From Flavobacteriaceae bacterium (GTDB taxonomy: Bacteria; Bacteroidota; Bacteroidia; Flavobacteriales; Flavobacteriaceae), in contig PALG01000029.1 in NCBI GenBank assembly GCA_002707025.1, positions 124,001-188,000 of the forward strand: DNA of 64,000 nucleotides. Reading direction: 5' to 3'. The notes below the pieces were generated by a model that searched no databases, was not told the origin of the DNA, and was given only the letters and a program-made list of their open reading frames with translations. Below, piece after piece: positions 20,679 to 29,494 of this stretch. The first letter of the stretch is position 1; each line of letters opens with the position of its first letter. Made by a program: the position numbers and the translations under genes.

Positions 20679-21671
20679 GTGAAAGTCGCAATTGTCATCT
20701 TAAACTGGAACGGAAAAAAACTTTTGGAGCAATTCCTGCCTTCGGTAGTAAAGCATTCTTCTGAAGCTACTGTTTATGTGGCCGATAATGCTTCCACAGA
20801 TGACAGTAATGCCTTCCTTCAAACTCATTTCCCGGAAGTGCACATCCTTCAGAATAAAGAAAATGGGGGCTATGCCAAGGGTTATAATGATGCTTTAAAA
20901 AATGTAACGGAAGACCTTTTTGTATTGTTGAATAATGATGTGGAAGTTTCTGAAAATTGGCTCTCCCCTATCCTTTCAGAATTTGAAAAAGACCACACGC
21001 TTGTTGCGGCACAGCCTAAGCTATTGGATTATAAGAATAAAGACTATTTTGAATATGCCGGAGCTGGTGGCGGATTTCTAGATGCTTTTGGATATCCGTT
21101 CTGTAGAGGGCGCATCTTTCATACATTGGAAAAAGACCAAGGGCAATACAATGATATTCTACCTATTTTTTGGGCTTCCGGAGCATGTTTGTTTGTGAAA
21201 CGGGATGCCTTCTGGAAAGCAGGGGCTTTTGACGAGGACTTATTTGCTCACCAAGAAGAAATCGATCTTTGTTGGCGATTACATTCTCAAGGAGGAAACA
21301 TCAAGTATATAGGGCGCTCTACAGTCTATCATCTTGGAGGAGCAACCTTATCCACGGCAAATCCACAAAAAACATTTTACAATTTCAGAAATACCTTATT
21401 GGTTTTAGTAAAAAACAGAGGCGGTGCTAAGGTTTGGTGGCTCATTTTTCAACGATTGGTTTTAGATGCTGCTGCAGGGCTTCAGTTTTTACTTCAAGGG
21501 AAAATCTCCCACTTCTGGGCCATCCTAAGAGCGCATTTTAGCTTTTATGGCTTTCTGCCAAAGTTTCTCCAAAAGCGTAAAAAGCATGCGAACTCCCTTA
21601 AGTACTGGAAGATAAAGTGCCTGGTATGTAAGTACTTTATTTCAAAAAAGCGTACCTTTAACAATCTATGA
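20679..21671 (+). CDS. GT2-family glycosyltransferase
   Basis: This 330-aa inverting GT-A glycosyltransferase of the WbbL/rhamnosyltransferase type probably adds a sugar to a cell-surface glycan. The N-terminal VAIVILNWNGKKLL, the nucleotide-sugar region ADNASTDDS, the NGGYAKGYNDAL helix and the metal-binding LLNNDVEV are present. The acceptor-side motif ASGACLFVKRDAF and a conserved catalytic region DEDLFAHQEEIDLCWRL complete the fold. The C-terminal part is amphipathic and basic, suggesting membrane association. The start is GTG, six bases after a TTACTTTG box (20666-20673), which predicts a leaderless or nearly leaderless transcript. Donor and acceptor are unknown. Confidence 0.88.
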   Translation: MKVAIVILNWNGKKLLEQFLPSVVKHSSEATVYVADNASTDDSNAFLQTHFPEVHILQNKENGGYAKGYNDALKNVTEDLFVLLNNDVEVSENWLSPILSEFEKDHTLVAAQPKLLDYKNKDYFEYAGAGGGFLDAFGYPFCRGRIFHTLEKDQGQYNDILPIFWASGACLFVKRDAFWKAGAFDEDLFAHQEEIDLCWRLHSQGGNIKYIGRSTVYHLGGATLSTANPQKTFYNFRNTLLVLVKNRGGAKVWWLIFQRLVLDAAAGLQFLLQGKISHFWAILRAHFSFYGFLPKFLQKRKKHANSLKYWKIKCLVCKYFISKKRTFNNL

Positions 21672-21700
21672 TAATTTTTACTTAAATTATTGTTAAGCCC

Positions 21701-21732
21701 TTGTAATTGGGGGTGCCTTATATGTAATTTTG
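21701..21732 (+). promoter_or_regulatory. Promoter of the OmpA-family lipoprotein gene
   Basis: TTG (21701-21703) and TAATTTTG (21725-21732) are separated by 21 bases. This places transcription start near 21739, a few bases before the ATG at 21757. Confidence 0.7.
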
Positions 21733-21756
21733 GTCAACTTAAATATACTATCAATT

Positions 21757-22623
21757 ATGAAAAAATTCTTAATTCTATTAGTGTCTACAAGTTTAATGTT
21801 TACTTCTTGTGTATCTAAAAAGAAGTATGCCGAACTTGAAGCCAAGCAAAAACAAACCCAAGACCTTCTTAATACGGCAACTGTAAAATTAAATGCCTGT
21901 GAGGCCGATAGAGCTGCAGCCAATGCTACTATCGCTGCCCTTGAAAAAAGAGTTGCCGACCTAAAAAGCGATAAGGACAATCTTATTAAAAGCTCTAAAG
22001 AACTTACCGTTCTTACACAACAGGGAGCTACCAATCTTGAGAAATCCTTGGAAAGCCTTAAAGAAAAAGATTTAAAAATTAGCCGTTTACAAGATGCACT
22101 TAACAAAAAAGATAGTGTAACCTTGGCGCTAGTAACAAGCCTAAAGAAAGAAGTTGGATTGAATGATGAAGATATCGAAATCAATGTTGAAAAGGGAGTG
22201 GTATTTATCTCTTTAAGCGATAAAGTGCTTTTCAAAAGTGGAAGCTACCAATTATCCAACAGAGCCAATGAAATTTTAGGCAAAGTAGCGACTGTTATTA
22301 ATAGTAAGCCCGATTTTGAAGCATTAGTTGAAGGACATACCGACAATGTTCCTTACAGCAATGGGGTACTTATAGACAATTGGGATTTAAGTGTGAAGCG
22401 TGCTACTGCGGTAGTGCGAAAGTTGAAGGAATTAGGAGCCAACCCTGCGCAATTAATTGCCGCCGGTAGAGGAGAGTTTGTTCCATTGGTACCCAATACT
22501 ACTGCCGAAAATAAATCCACAAACCGTAGAACCAAGATTTATGTATTGCCTAAAATCGATCAGTTCTATACCATGATCGAAGAAGAATTGGAAACCCTTT
22601 CCAATGAAGAAGGTGGTAATTAA
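21757..22623 (+). CDS. OmpA-family peptidoglycan-associated lipoprotein
   Basis: This 288-aa envelope protein tethers the outer membrane to peptidoglycan. The start at 21757 gives a clean lipoprotein signal with a Cys at 18 (FTSC). The nine upstream in-frame codons overlap the promoter and are rejected. A long heptad-rich coiled coil follows (about 25-120: many Ala, Lys, Leu). The C-terminal OmpA domain has the peptidoglycan-binding pattern EGHTDNVPY and LSVKRATAVVRKL, with NRRTKIYVLPK. A strong intrinsic terminator follows, so the gene is monocistronic. Confidence 0.92.
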   Translation: MKKFLILLVSTSLMFTSCVSKKKYAELEAKQKQTQDLLNTATVKLNACEADRAAANATIAALEKRVADLKSDKDNLIKSSKELTVLTQQGATNLEKSLESLKEKDLKISRLQDALNKKDSVTLALVTSLKKEVGLNDEDIEINVEKGVVFISLSDKVLFKSGSYQLSNRANEILGKVATVINSKPDFEALVEGHTDNVPYSNGVLIDNWDLSVKRATAVVRKLKELGANPAQLIAAGRGEFVPLVPNTTAENKSTNRRTKIYVLPKIDQFYTMIEEELETLSNEEGGN

Positions 22624-22643
22624 TCTCAGTTAGATATATACTG

Positions 22644-22672
22644 AAAAACCCTAGCGCTGCTAGGGTTTTTTT
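22644..22672 (+). terminator. Terminator after the OmpA-family gene
   Basis: CCCTAGC (22649-22655) pairs perfectly with GCTAGGG (22659-22665) around a 3-base loop. It is preceded by A's and followed by seven T's, and can work in both directions. Confidence 0.88.
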
Positions 22673-22704
22673 ATGTTTTTTATTAAAATAGGAAATAGAA
22701 TCGA

Positions 22705-23322
22705 TTAAATTTCCAGACTTCCTTTTCCTTCCCTTATTAAAATTGGTTCATCACCTGTAATATCTATCACGGTAGACGGAACATTATCCCCATACCCCCC
22801 GTCAATCACTAAATCGACCAAATTATCCCATTTCTCATAAATCAGTTCAGGATCCGTGGTATACTCAATCACTTCATCTTCGTCTTTAATAGAAGTTGAA
22901 ACAATCGGGTTGCCCAAAGCTCTTACAATAGCCCGGGTAATATTATTATCGGGAACACGAATCCCTACTTCCTTTTTCTTTTTAAAGACAGAAGGCAAAT
23001 TGTTATTTCCTGGAAGGATAAAGGTATAAGGCCCTGGCAAGGCCCTTTTCAAGATTTTAAAAGTACTGGTATCAATTTGTTTTACGTAGTCGCTTAAATT
23101 GCTTAAATCTTCACAAACAAAAGAGAAATTTGCCTTTTCCAACTTCACTCCTTTAATGATGGCAATTCGCTCTAGGGCAGATTTATTCGTAATATCACAT
23201 CCTAAGGCATAGACGGTATCACTAGGGTAAATAACCAGACCTCCTTCCCGAAGTATTTTAACGGTTTTTTCAATTTCCTTCGAATTGGGGTTTTCTTCGT
23301 ATATTCTAATGAATTCGGCCAT
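22705..23322 (-). CDS. YrdC/Sua5-family threonylcarbamoyl-AMP synthase-like protein
   Basis: This 205-aa protein has the YrdC fold. Family members make threonylcarbamoyl-AMP from threonine, bicarbonate and ATP for t6A37 tRNA modification. The nucleotide-binding GGLVIYPSDTVYALGCDITN is near residues 27-46, and the KGVKLEKANFSFVCEDLSNLSDY and LPGPYTFILPG segments are typical. It lacks the C-terminal Sua5 domain, like the short YciO/YrdC forms. Flavobacteria often encode more than one such protein, so whether this one is the essential TsaC cannot be decided. Upstream there is a near-consensus TATCTTTA box. Confidence 0.85.
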   Translation of the reverse strand: MAEFIRIYEENPNSKEIEKTVKILREGGLVIYPSDTVYALGCDITNKSALERIAIIKGVKLEKANFSFVCEDLSNLSDYVKQIDTSTFKILKRALPGPYTFILPGNNNLPSVFKKKKEVGIRVPDNNITRAIVRALGNPIVSTSIKDEDEVIEYTTDPELIYEKWDNLVDLVIDGGYGDNVPSTVIDITGDEPILIREGKGSLEI

Positions 23323-23388
23323 AAAAAAGGATTGTATCCTTATAAAGATACACTGTTTTGGTGAAATTCAGAAGGCTTTTTTAGGGAT

Positions 23389-25707
23389 TTATTCCAGCAC
23401 CTTCAGCTTAGCAAACCGAAGGAGTAATTTTTTAAGTCCGCCGTTTTCAAAATCAATTTCCGCTTTGGTGTCGGCCCCTACGCCTTCTACTTTTAATATT
23501 TTCCCTTTTCCGAAGCGAACATGCTCCACCAAGGTTCCTTCTGAAAGGCCTGCTTCTTTAGCATCGAAGTTTTTATCCGCGCTACTAGACACTGGTTTTA
23601 AACGGCGTAGTTTTTTGAGCTGGGAATCGGTTGGGCCCGCAGGTGGTATTCCCGAAACAGGTTTCCGCATTCGCAATTTACTTTTGTCCACTTCCCCAAA
23701 AATATCGGAATCGATTAAAGGTTTGTAACGATGCTCGGTCATGGGGGTAAGATACTCGAGAAAGCTTTCGTCTATTTCTTCAATAAAGCGGCTAGGCTCG
23801 GCATCAATTAATTTCCCCCAACGGTAGCGGCTTTGCGTATAGGTTAAATAAGCTTGCTTTTCAGCCCGGGTCAATGCTACGTAAAACAATCGGCGTTCTT
23901 CTTCCAATTCAGAGCGGGTATTCATACTCATACCACTGGGAAATAGCTCTTCTTCCATTCCTACAATATATACATACGGGAATTCCAAGCCCTTGGCCAG
24001 ATGCACGGTCATTAAAGCTACTTTATTGTCATCCCCTTTTTCGTTGTCCAAGTCGGTAGCCAAGGCTACATCTTCCAAAAATTCATTTAAGGAACCCGTA
24101 GCATCGGCTAGTTCTTTTTGTTCTTCCACAAAGTCCTTGATACCATTCAAGAGTTCTTCCATATTCTCGATTCGGGCAATTCCTTCGGGGGTACCATCTT
24201 TTTTAAGCTCGGTAAGCAATCCTGTTTTCTTGGTAACATGCTCTGTAATCTGAAAAGCATTATAGGTCTGATTCAAAACCTGGAAACTTTCAATCATGGT
24301 TACAAAATCATCCAAACGTCCTTTGGTCCCTGCATTGATCTTTAAATCAATTTTATCCAGATTCTGCATCACTTCAAAAATGGAACGATTGTAATGATTG
24401 GCGGCCACTACCAAACGGTCCATCGTCGTACTTCCAATACCTCTGGCGGGATAATTGATAACGCGTTTTAAGGCTTCTTCGTCCTTCGGATTTAATATAA
24501 GGCGCAAATAAGCAATGACATCCTTGATCTCTTTCCGTTGGTAAAAACTGAGTCCGCCGTAAATACGATACGGAATGTCTTTTTTCCGAAGCGCATCTTC
24601 AATGGCTCGCGATTGCGCATTGGTTCGGTACAATACCGCAAATGCATCGTATGGCAACTGATGGTTCATTAGGGTTTCAAAAATCGAGCTAGCTACAAAA
24701 CGGCCCTCGTCACCATCGGTCATCGTACGATTTACCTTAATTTTATTTCCCTCTTCATTTGCAGTCCAAACCACTTTATCCAACCGGTTTTTATTTTTCT
24801 CGATGATACTATTGGCGGCATTGACAATGTTTTTGGTAGAACGATAATTCTGTTCCAATCGGTACACTTTTACATCGTCGTAATCCTTCTGGAAGTTGAG
24901 AATATTATTGATATTTGCCCCTCTGAAGGCATAAATACTTTGGGCGTCATCGCCTACCACACAGATATTCTGAAAACGATCGCTTAAAGCCCTTACAATT
25001 AAATACTGACTGTGATTGGTGTCTTGGTACTCATCGACCAAAACATACCGGAAGCGGTCTTGATAACGTGCCAGCACATCTGGGAAACGCGTTAAAAGCT
25101 CGTTGGTCTTCAGTAATAAATCATCAAAATCCATCGCTCCAGCCTTAAAACAGCGATCTACATAATTTTTATAGATTTCCCCTAATCGAGGCATTTTTGC
25201 CATAGCATCGGCTTCGACCAATTCTGGATTATTGAAATAAGCCTTAACGGTAATTAAACTGTTTTTATAAGAAGAAATGCGGGAGTATACTTGCTTGTAT
25301 TTGTACACATCCTTGTCCAAGTGCATTTCTTTGATGATGGCCCTAATCACACTCTGACTGTCCTGTGTGTCGTAAATGGTAAAGTTGGAAGGATACCCAA
25401 GTTTATCGGCTTCAAAACGAAGGATTTTTGCAAAAATGCTGTGAAAAGTACCCATCCATAGGTTTTTAGCTTCACTATTGCCTACGATTTCGGCAATACG
25501 CTTTTTCATTTCCCGCGCCGCTTTATTGGTAAAAGTCAACGCCAAAATATTAAAGGGATCCACTCCTTTGGCCATTAAGTAGGCAATTCGATAAGTAAGT
25601 ACCCGGGTTTTACCAGAACCTGCTCCCGCAATTACTATAAGGGGGCCTTCTTTATGAAGTACGGGTGCCAATTGGGCATCATTCAATTGTTGTAAGTATT
25701 CCTGCAA
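23389..25707 (-). CDS. pcrA: UvrD/PcrA-type superfamily 1 DNA helicase
   Basis: This 772-aa 3'-5' helicase acts in repair and in removal of proteins from DNA. Walker A is GAGSGKT at 28-34, the Walker B box is VLVDEYQDTN, and QNYRSTKNIVNAAN and YVALTRAEKQAYLTY are helicase motifs IV and VI. Motif V (VHLAKGLEFPYVYIVG) is present. The C-terminal 50 residues form the Tudor-like domain typical of PcrA (GTLVEHVRFGKGKI), which binds RNA polymerase in Gram-positive PcrA. The PcrA name is preferred over Rep because of this tail. Confidence 0.93.
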   Translation of the reverse strand: MQEYLQQLNDAQLAPVLHKEGPLIVIAGAGSGKTRVLTYRIAYLMAKGVDPFNILALTFTNKAAREMKKRIAEIVGNSEAKNLWMGTFHSIFAKILRFEADKLGYPSNFTIYDTQDSQSVIRAIIKEMHLDKDVYKYKQVYSRISSYKNSLITVKAYFNNPELVEADAMAKMPRLGEIYKNYVDRCFKAGAMDFDDLLLKTNELLTRFPDVLARYQDRFRYVLVDEYQDTNHSQYLIVRALSDRFQNICVVGDDAQSIYAFRGANINNILNFQKDYDDVKVYRLEQNYRSTKNIVNAANSIIEKNKNRLDKVVWTANEEGNKIKVNRTMTDGDEGRFVASSIFETLMNHQLPYDAFAVLYRTNAQSRAIEDALRKKDIPYRIYGGLSFYQRKEIKDVIAYLRLILNPKDEEALKRVINYPARGIGSTTMDRLVVAANHYNRSIFEVMQNLDKIDLKINAGTKGRLDDFVTMIESFQVLNQTYNAFQITEHVTKKTGLLTELKKDGTPEGIARIENMEELLNGIKDFVEEQKELADATGSLNEFLEDVALATDLDNEKGDDNKVALMTVHLAKGLEFPYVYIVGMEEELFPSGMSMNTRSELEEERRLFYVALTRAEKQAYLTYTQSRYRWGKLIDAEPSRFIEEIDESFLEYLTPMTEHRYKPLIDSDIFGEVDKSKLRMRKPVSGIPPAGPTDSQLKKLRRLKPVSSSADKNFDAKEAGLSEGTLVEHVRFGKGKILKVEGVGADTKAEIDFENGGLKKLLLRFAKLKVLE

Positions 25708-26000
25708 GGGTATTTTCTGAAAGTTTTTGAAAGCCGAAAAATAGCGAAATTCAAAGGAACGGCAAATGTCAGGAGATGGAATTTATAAACAAATTGTCGG
25801 GATACCGAACCCTACCTCTCATTTACATACACCGGTAAGAAGAAATAAATAAGGGCATACTCTTTCTGAAGGCGCTCCTTCAAAAAAAAAGCAACCTCCA
25901 AAAAAGAGTGGGTTTCTTAAAAATTGGATATCTTTAACGAAAGAAAGAAATTGCCAACTTTTTGCATTCAATGCTTTATTTTATTTCTGAAAAAACCATT

Positions 26001-27284
26001 ATGAAAGCACTTCCTACCCTATTCCTATTCATTCTTTTTATTGCTCCCTTAAAAGCACAAATGGATGCGTCCTTACTGAAGGATATAGAAAAAATAGAAC
26101 CCAAAGTAATCGATTGGCGTCATTATTTTCACCAAAACCCTGAATTATCGAATCGGGAATTTACAACAGCGAAAAAAATAGAAGAACACCTCAAATCCTT
26201 AGGACTCGAAGTACAAACCAAAATTGCGAAAACAGGCGTAGTAGGCATCTTAAAAGGCGAAAAACCTGGAAAAGTGGTGGCTTTAAGGGCCGATATCGAT
26301 GCCCTTCCCGTTACCGAACGGAATAATCTACCGTTTAAAAGTGAGGTAACCGATACTTTTTTAGGTACCGAAACAGGTGTCATGCATGCCTGTGGCCATG
26401 ATACGCATATTGCTATTTTAATGGGGGTGGCCGAAGTCCTTGCAAAACATAAAAACCTCATCAAAGGAACCATAAAATTCATTTTTCAACCTGCGGAAGA
26501 AGGGCCGCCTCCGGGTGAAGAAGGAGGCGCCAAACTCATGATTAAAGAAGGGGTTCTCAAAAATCCAGATGTGGATGCTATTTTTGGCTTGCACATTAAT
26601 TCTGGGACACCCGTAGGGACCATAAAATATAAAAGCGGGGGTACGATGGCGGCCGTAGAACGCTTTGTGGTCACCGTGAAAGGGAAGCAAACCCACGGAT
26701 CGGCTCCTTGGGATGGCGTAGACCCTATCCTTATTTCAGCAAAAATTATTGATGGCTTTCAAACTATTATAAGCAGGGAGGCTCCACTGGTAGATGAAGC
26801 GGCTGTGATCACTGTTGGAAAGATTACCTCTGGGGTTCGATTTAACATTATCCCCGAATCTGCAGAAATGATCGGTACGGTAAGAACCCTAGATCCAGAC
26901 ATGCGTACCCTAATCATCAAACGAATGACCGAAATGGCTCAAAATATTTCCAAAGCCTATGGTGGGGAAGCCAGCATAGAGTGGCAAAATAATACGGTGG
27001 TCACGTATAACGACCCTGGTCTCACCGCACAAATGGTCCCCACCTTAGAAAAGGTAGCAGGAACAGAACAGGTAGTTGTTACCAAAGCCACTACCGGAGG
27101 AGAGGATTTTTCCTATTTTCAGGAAGAAGTCCCTGGGTTTTATTTCTTCTTAGGAGGTATGACTCCTGGAAATACTACTCCTTACCCACATCACACACCA
27201 GATTTTCAGATTGATGATAACGGAATGCTTTTGGGGGTAAAAGTAATGAGTCAGTTGGCCTTGGATTATCTAAACGCACAATAA
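26001..27284 (+). CDS. M20-family amidohydrolase, secreted
   Basis: This is a periplasmic or surface metallo-amidohydrolase of the M20D type, related to N-acyl-amino acid and IAA-amino acid hydrolases. The start at 26001 gives a signal peptide (LKAQ cleavage). The longer frame from 25962 adds 13 residues without function. Metal-binding motifs are ADIDALPVTE, the HACGHDTHI loop with its Cys and His, EEGPPPGEEGGA and FGLHINSGTPVG; the closing His is in PHHTPDF. The natural amide substrate is unknown. The FMN protein gene follows after one base, so the two are surely cotranscribed. The neighbour at 29491 is not in the same operon. Confidence 0.9.
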   Translation: MKALPTLFLFILFIAPLKAQMDASLLKDIEKIEPKVIDWRHYFHQNPELSNREFTTAKKIEEHLKSLGLEVQTKIAKTGVVGILKGEKPGKVVALRADIDALPVTERNNLPFKSEVTDTFLGTETGVMHACGHDTHIAILMGVAEVLAKHKNLIKGTIKFIFQPAEEGPPPGEEGGAKLMIKEGVLKNPDVDAIFGLHINSGTPVGTIKYKSGGTMAAVERFVVTVKGKQTHGSAPWDGVDPILISAKIIDGFQTIISREAPLVDEAAVITVGKITSGVRFNIIPESAEMIGTVRTLDPDMRTLIIKRMTEMAQNISKAYGGEASIEWQNNTVVTYNDPGLTAQMVPTLEKVAGTEQVVVTKATTGGEDFSYFQEEVPGFYFFLGGMTPGNTTPYPHHTPDFQIDDNGMLLGVKVMSQLALDYLNAQ

Positions 27285-27285
27285 T

Positions 27286-28896
27286 ATGGTACTAGAGTTT
27301 ATTAAAAATATCCCTTGGTGGGGCTGGGTCTTGATTGTATTAGCCTTCATCGCTATTAAGGATATATTTTTCAACAAAAAACACACCATTCAGCATAACT
27401 TTCCGCTTGTAGGGCATATACGGTACATGCTCGAAAGTATTGGCCCTGAACTTCGGCAATATATTGTAGCCAATAATCGGGAAGAACTGCCTTTTAACAG
27501 AATTGAACGTGGCTGGATCTATGCCTCAGCAAAAAATCAAAATAATTACGAAGGCTTCGGAACGGATCGCGACATTTATGAGCCCAACTATATTTTCATC
27601 AACAATGCCATGCTCCCCTATAAAGTGCAAAAAGGACATCCTAATTACAAAGATCCTTACTTCCTCCCTTGCGCTAAAGTAATGGGGGCTTACCATAAAC
27701 GAAAAAGACCTTTTCGGCCAGCCTCTGTGATTAATGTTTCTGCCATGAGTTATGGGTCCCTATCGGCAAGGGCAATCGAATCATTGAATCGGGGATGCCA
27801 TAAAGCACATGCTTTCCATAATACAGGCGAAGGAGGGTTTTCGCCTTATCACGATACGGGGAGTGATGTAATTTTTCAAATCGGTACTGGCTATTTTGGG
27901 GTTCGCGATGATGACGGAAATTTTTCTATGGAAAAACTCAAAAAGCTTGTCATTGAGAATCCGCAGATAAGAGCGGTTGAAATAAAATTATCCCAAGGGG
28001 CAAAACCAGGAAAAGGCGGTGTCCTACCAGCCTCGAAAATAACCAAGGAAATTGCTAAGATTCGACACGTACGCATGGGGCATGATGTGATTTCCCCTCC
28101 CTACCACACCGCATTTGATGGGGTAAATGGACTTGTTGATTTTATTGAAGAAGTTGCCCAACAAACAGGGTTGCCCGTAGGGGTTAAATCGGCTATTGGA
28201 AAAACAGATACCTGGGAAGAATTGGCTTCCATCATGGCCGAAACCAACCGTGGTCCAGACTTTATTGCTATTGATGGCGGCGAAGGCGGGACCGGTGCCG
28301 CACCACCAAGTTTTGCCGACCATGTCGCACTACCCTGGATTTTTGGGTTTAGTACTATTTACAGTATTTTTAAACGGCATCAAATATGTGACAGAATTGT
28401 CTTTATCGGCAGTGGAAAGCTTGGCTTTCCCGCTAAGGCAGCAATGGCTTTTGCCATGGGGGCCGATTTAATTAATGTGGCCCGGGAGTCCATGCTTTCC
28501 ATAGGTTGTATTCAAGCACAGCAATGCCATACCAACAAATGCCCTAGTGGTGTTGCAACCCAAAACAAATGGCTACAACGGGGGATCAATATAGACGACA
28601 AAGCCGTGAGAGCCCATTTCTACTTTAAAAATTTCAGAAAGGAATTACTGGAAATGACTCATGCTTGTGGCTATGAACATCCCTGCCAAATGACCATGGA
28701 CGACGCTGAAATTACCTTGGGGGATAAAAACCTCGTAAAAACCCTTGCTTCCAGTTTTGGGTATTTAAAACAACACGTTGCCTTTAAAGGAATGGAATCC
28801 TTACAGAGTTGCCCACATTTAGGAGGTCACTATAACAAGAAAAATGAAAAGAAGGAAGTGAAAATGCTAAAAGACAAGGACCTTGTACGTTATTAA
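27286..28896 (+). CDS. Membrane-anchored FMN-binding glutamate-synthase-like protein
   Basis: This 536-aa protein resembles the central FMN-binding domain of glutamate synthase (GltB) but lacks the glutaminase domain. It begins with a membrane segment (about 8-25). The FMN and Fe-S elements are visible: SAMSYGSLSARAIESLNRG, GVKSAIGKTDTW, DGGEGGTGAAP, and the iron-sulfur cluster Cys triad in CIQAQQCHTNKCPSG. A lone domain of this type with a membrane anchor is found in many Bacteroidota, but its reaction is not known. It should not be called GOGAT. The one-base spacing to the M20 gene implies cotranscription. Confidence 0.85.
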   Translation: MVLEFIKNIPWWGWVLIVLAFIAIKDIFFNKKHTIQHNFPLVGHIRYMLESIGPELRQYIVANNREELPFNRIERGWIYASAKNQNNYEGFGTDRDIYEPNYIFINNAMLPYKVQKGHPNYKDPYFLPCAKVMGAYHKRKRPFRPASVINVSAMSYGSLSARAIESLNRGCHKAHAFHNTGEGGFSPYHDTGSDVIFQIGTGYFGVRDDDGNFSMEKLKKLVIENPQIRAVEIKLSQGAKPGKGGVLPASKITKEIAKIRHVRMGHDVISPPYHTAFDGVNGLVDFIEEVAQQTGLPVGVKSAIGKTDTWEELASIMAETNRGPDFIAIDGGEGGTGAAPPSFADHVALPWIFGFSTIYSIFKRHQICDRIVFIGSGKLGFPAKAAMAFAMGADLINVARESMLSIGCIQAQQCHTNKCPSGVATQNKWLQRGINIDDKAVRAHFYFKNFRKELLEMTHACGYEHPCQMTMDDAEITLGDKNLVKTLASSFGYLKQHVAFKGMESLQSCPHLGGHYNKKNEKKEVKMLKDKDLVRY

Positions 28897-28969
28897 ATTT
28901 CATAAACAATAGCATGCACTTTTACAATATTTGTAATTAATTTCGTTTTATATTTTTAAAACCAACCCC

Positions 28970-29494
28970 ATGGAAGAATTTGCCCAAGTTTTAAATTATG
29001 TCGCTTTTTTACTACCTGCCATCGTTGTGGGGGTAGTGGCCTATTATTTTTTTAAAGGTCATACCGCAAACGAAGAAGGCAGACGTCGTTATTTGGTGCA
29101 AAAAGAAGCGCAAAATAAAATCATCCCTTCCCGTTTACAAGCTTACGAACGCTTAACATTATTAATGGAACGTATCGATCCCAATAAGCTTTTGGTACGT
29201 GTGAAACCTTTTTCGGAAGATGTCAACGAATACGAAGCGCTACTCATAAAAAGTATTGAACAGGAGTTTGAACATAATGTGACGCAGCAAATTTATGTGA
29301 CCCAAGAATGTTGGAATTTGATTAATGCAGCAAAAAACGCCACCATTCATGTGATTCGGCAAGCGGCTATGCACGAAAATGGAAATACAGCCGATAACCT
29401 TCGGGAATATTTACTTCGGAATTTTATGGAAGAAGTCACTCCTTCACAAAAAGCCTTGGCGTACATCAAAAAAGAGGTCGCAGAACTTTTTTAG
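28970..29494 (+). CDS. Small membrane-anchored protein of unknown function
   Basis: This 174-aa protein has one N-terminal membrane segment (about 11-29: FLLPAIVVGVVAYYFF) and a helical cytoplasmic part. It contains the conserved-looking RLQAYERLTLLMERIDPNKL and a C-terminal MEEVTPSQKALAYIKKEVAELF. It resembles conserved flavobacterial proteins of unknown function seen near other housekeeping genes. No catalytic motif is visible. An AATATTTG box (one mismatch from TAnnTTTG) lies about 40 bases upstream. Its 3' end overlaps the patatin gene by four bases on the other strand. Confidence 0.75.
   Translation: MEEFAQVLNYVAFLLPAIVVGVVAYYFFKGHTANEEGRRRYLVQKEAQNKIIPSRLQAYERLTLLMERIDPNKLLVRVKPFSEDVNEYEALLIKSIEQEFEHNVTQQIYVTQECWNLINAAKNATIHVIRQAAMHENGNTADNLREYLLRNFMEEVTPSQKALAYIKKEVAELF

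Noticed and set aside
21655-21695. Inverted repeat AACAAT...ATTGTT after the glycosyltransferase
   Set aside because: The arms are short, the loop is about 22 bases and no T tract follows, so it is not a convincing terminator.
25864-25890. Terminator or regulatory hairpin between the helicase and M20 genes
   Set aside because: The stem GAAGG/CCTTC is only five pairs and is followed by A's, not T's, on the plus strand; on the minus strand the T's come before it.
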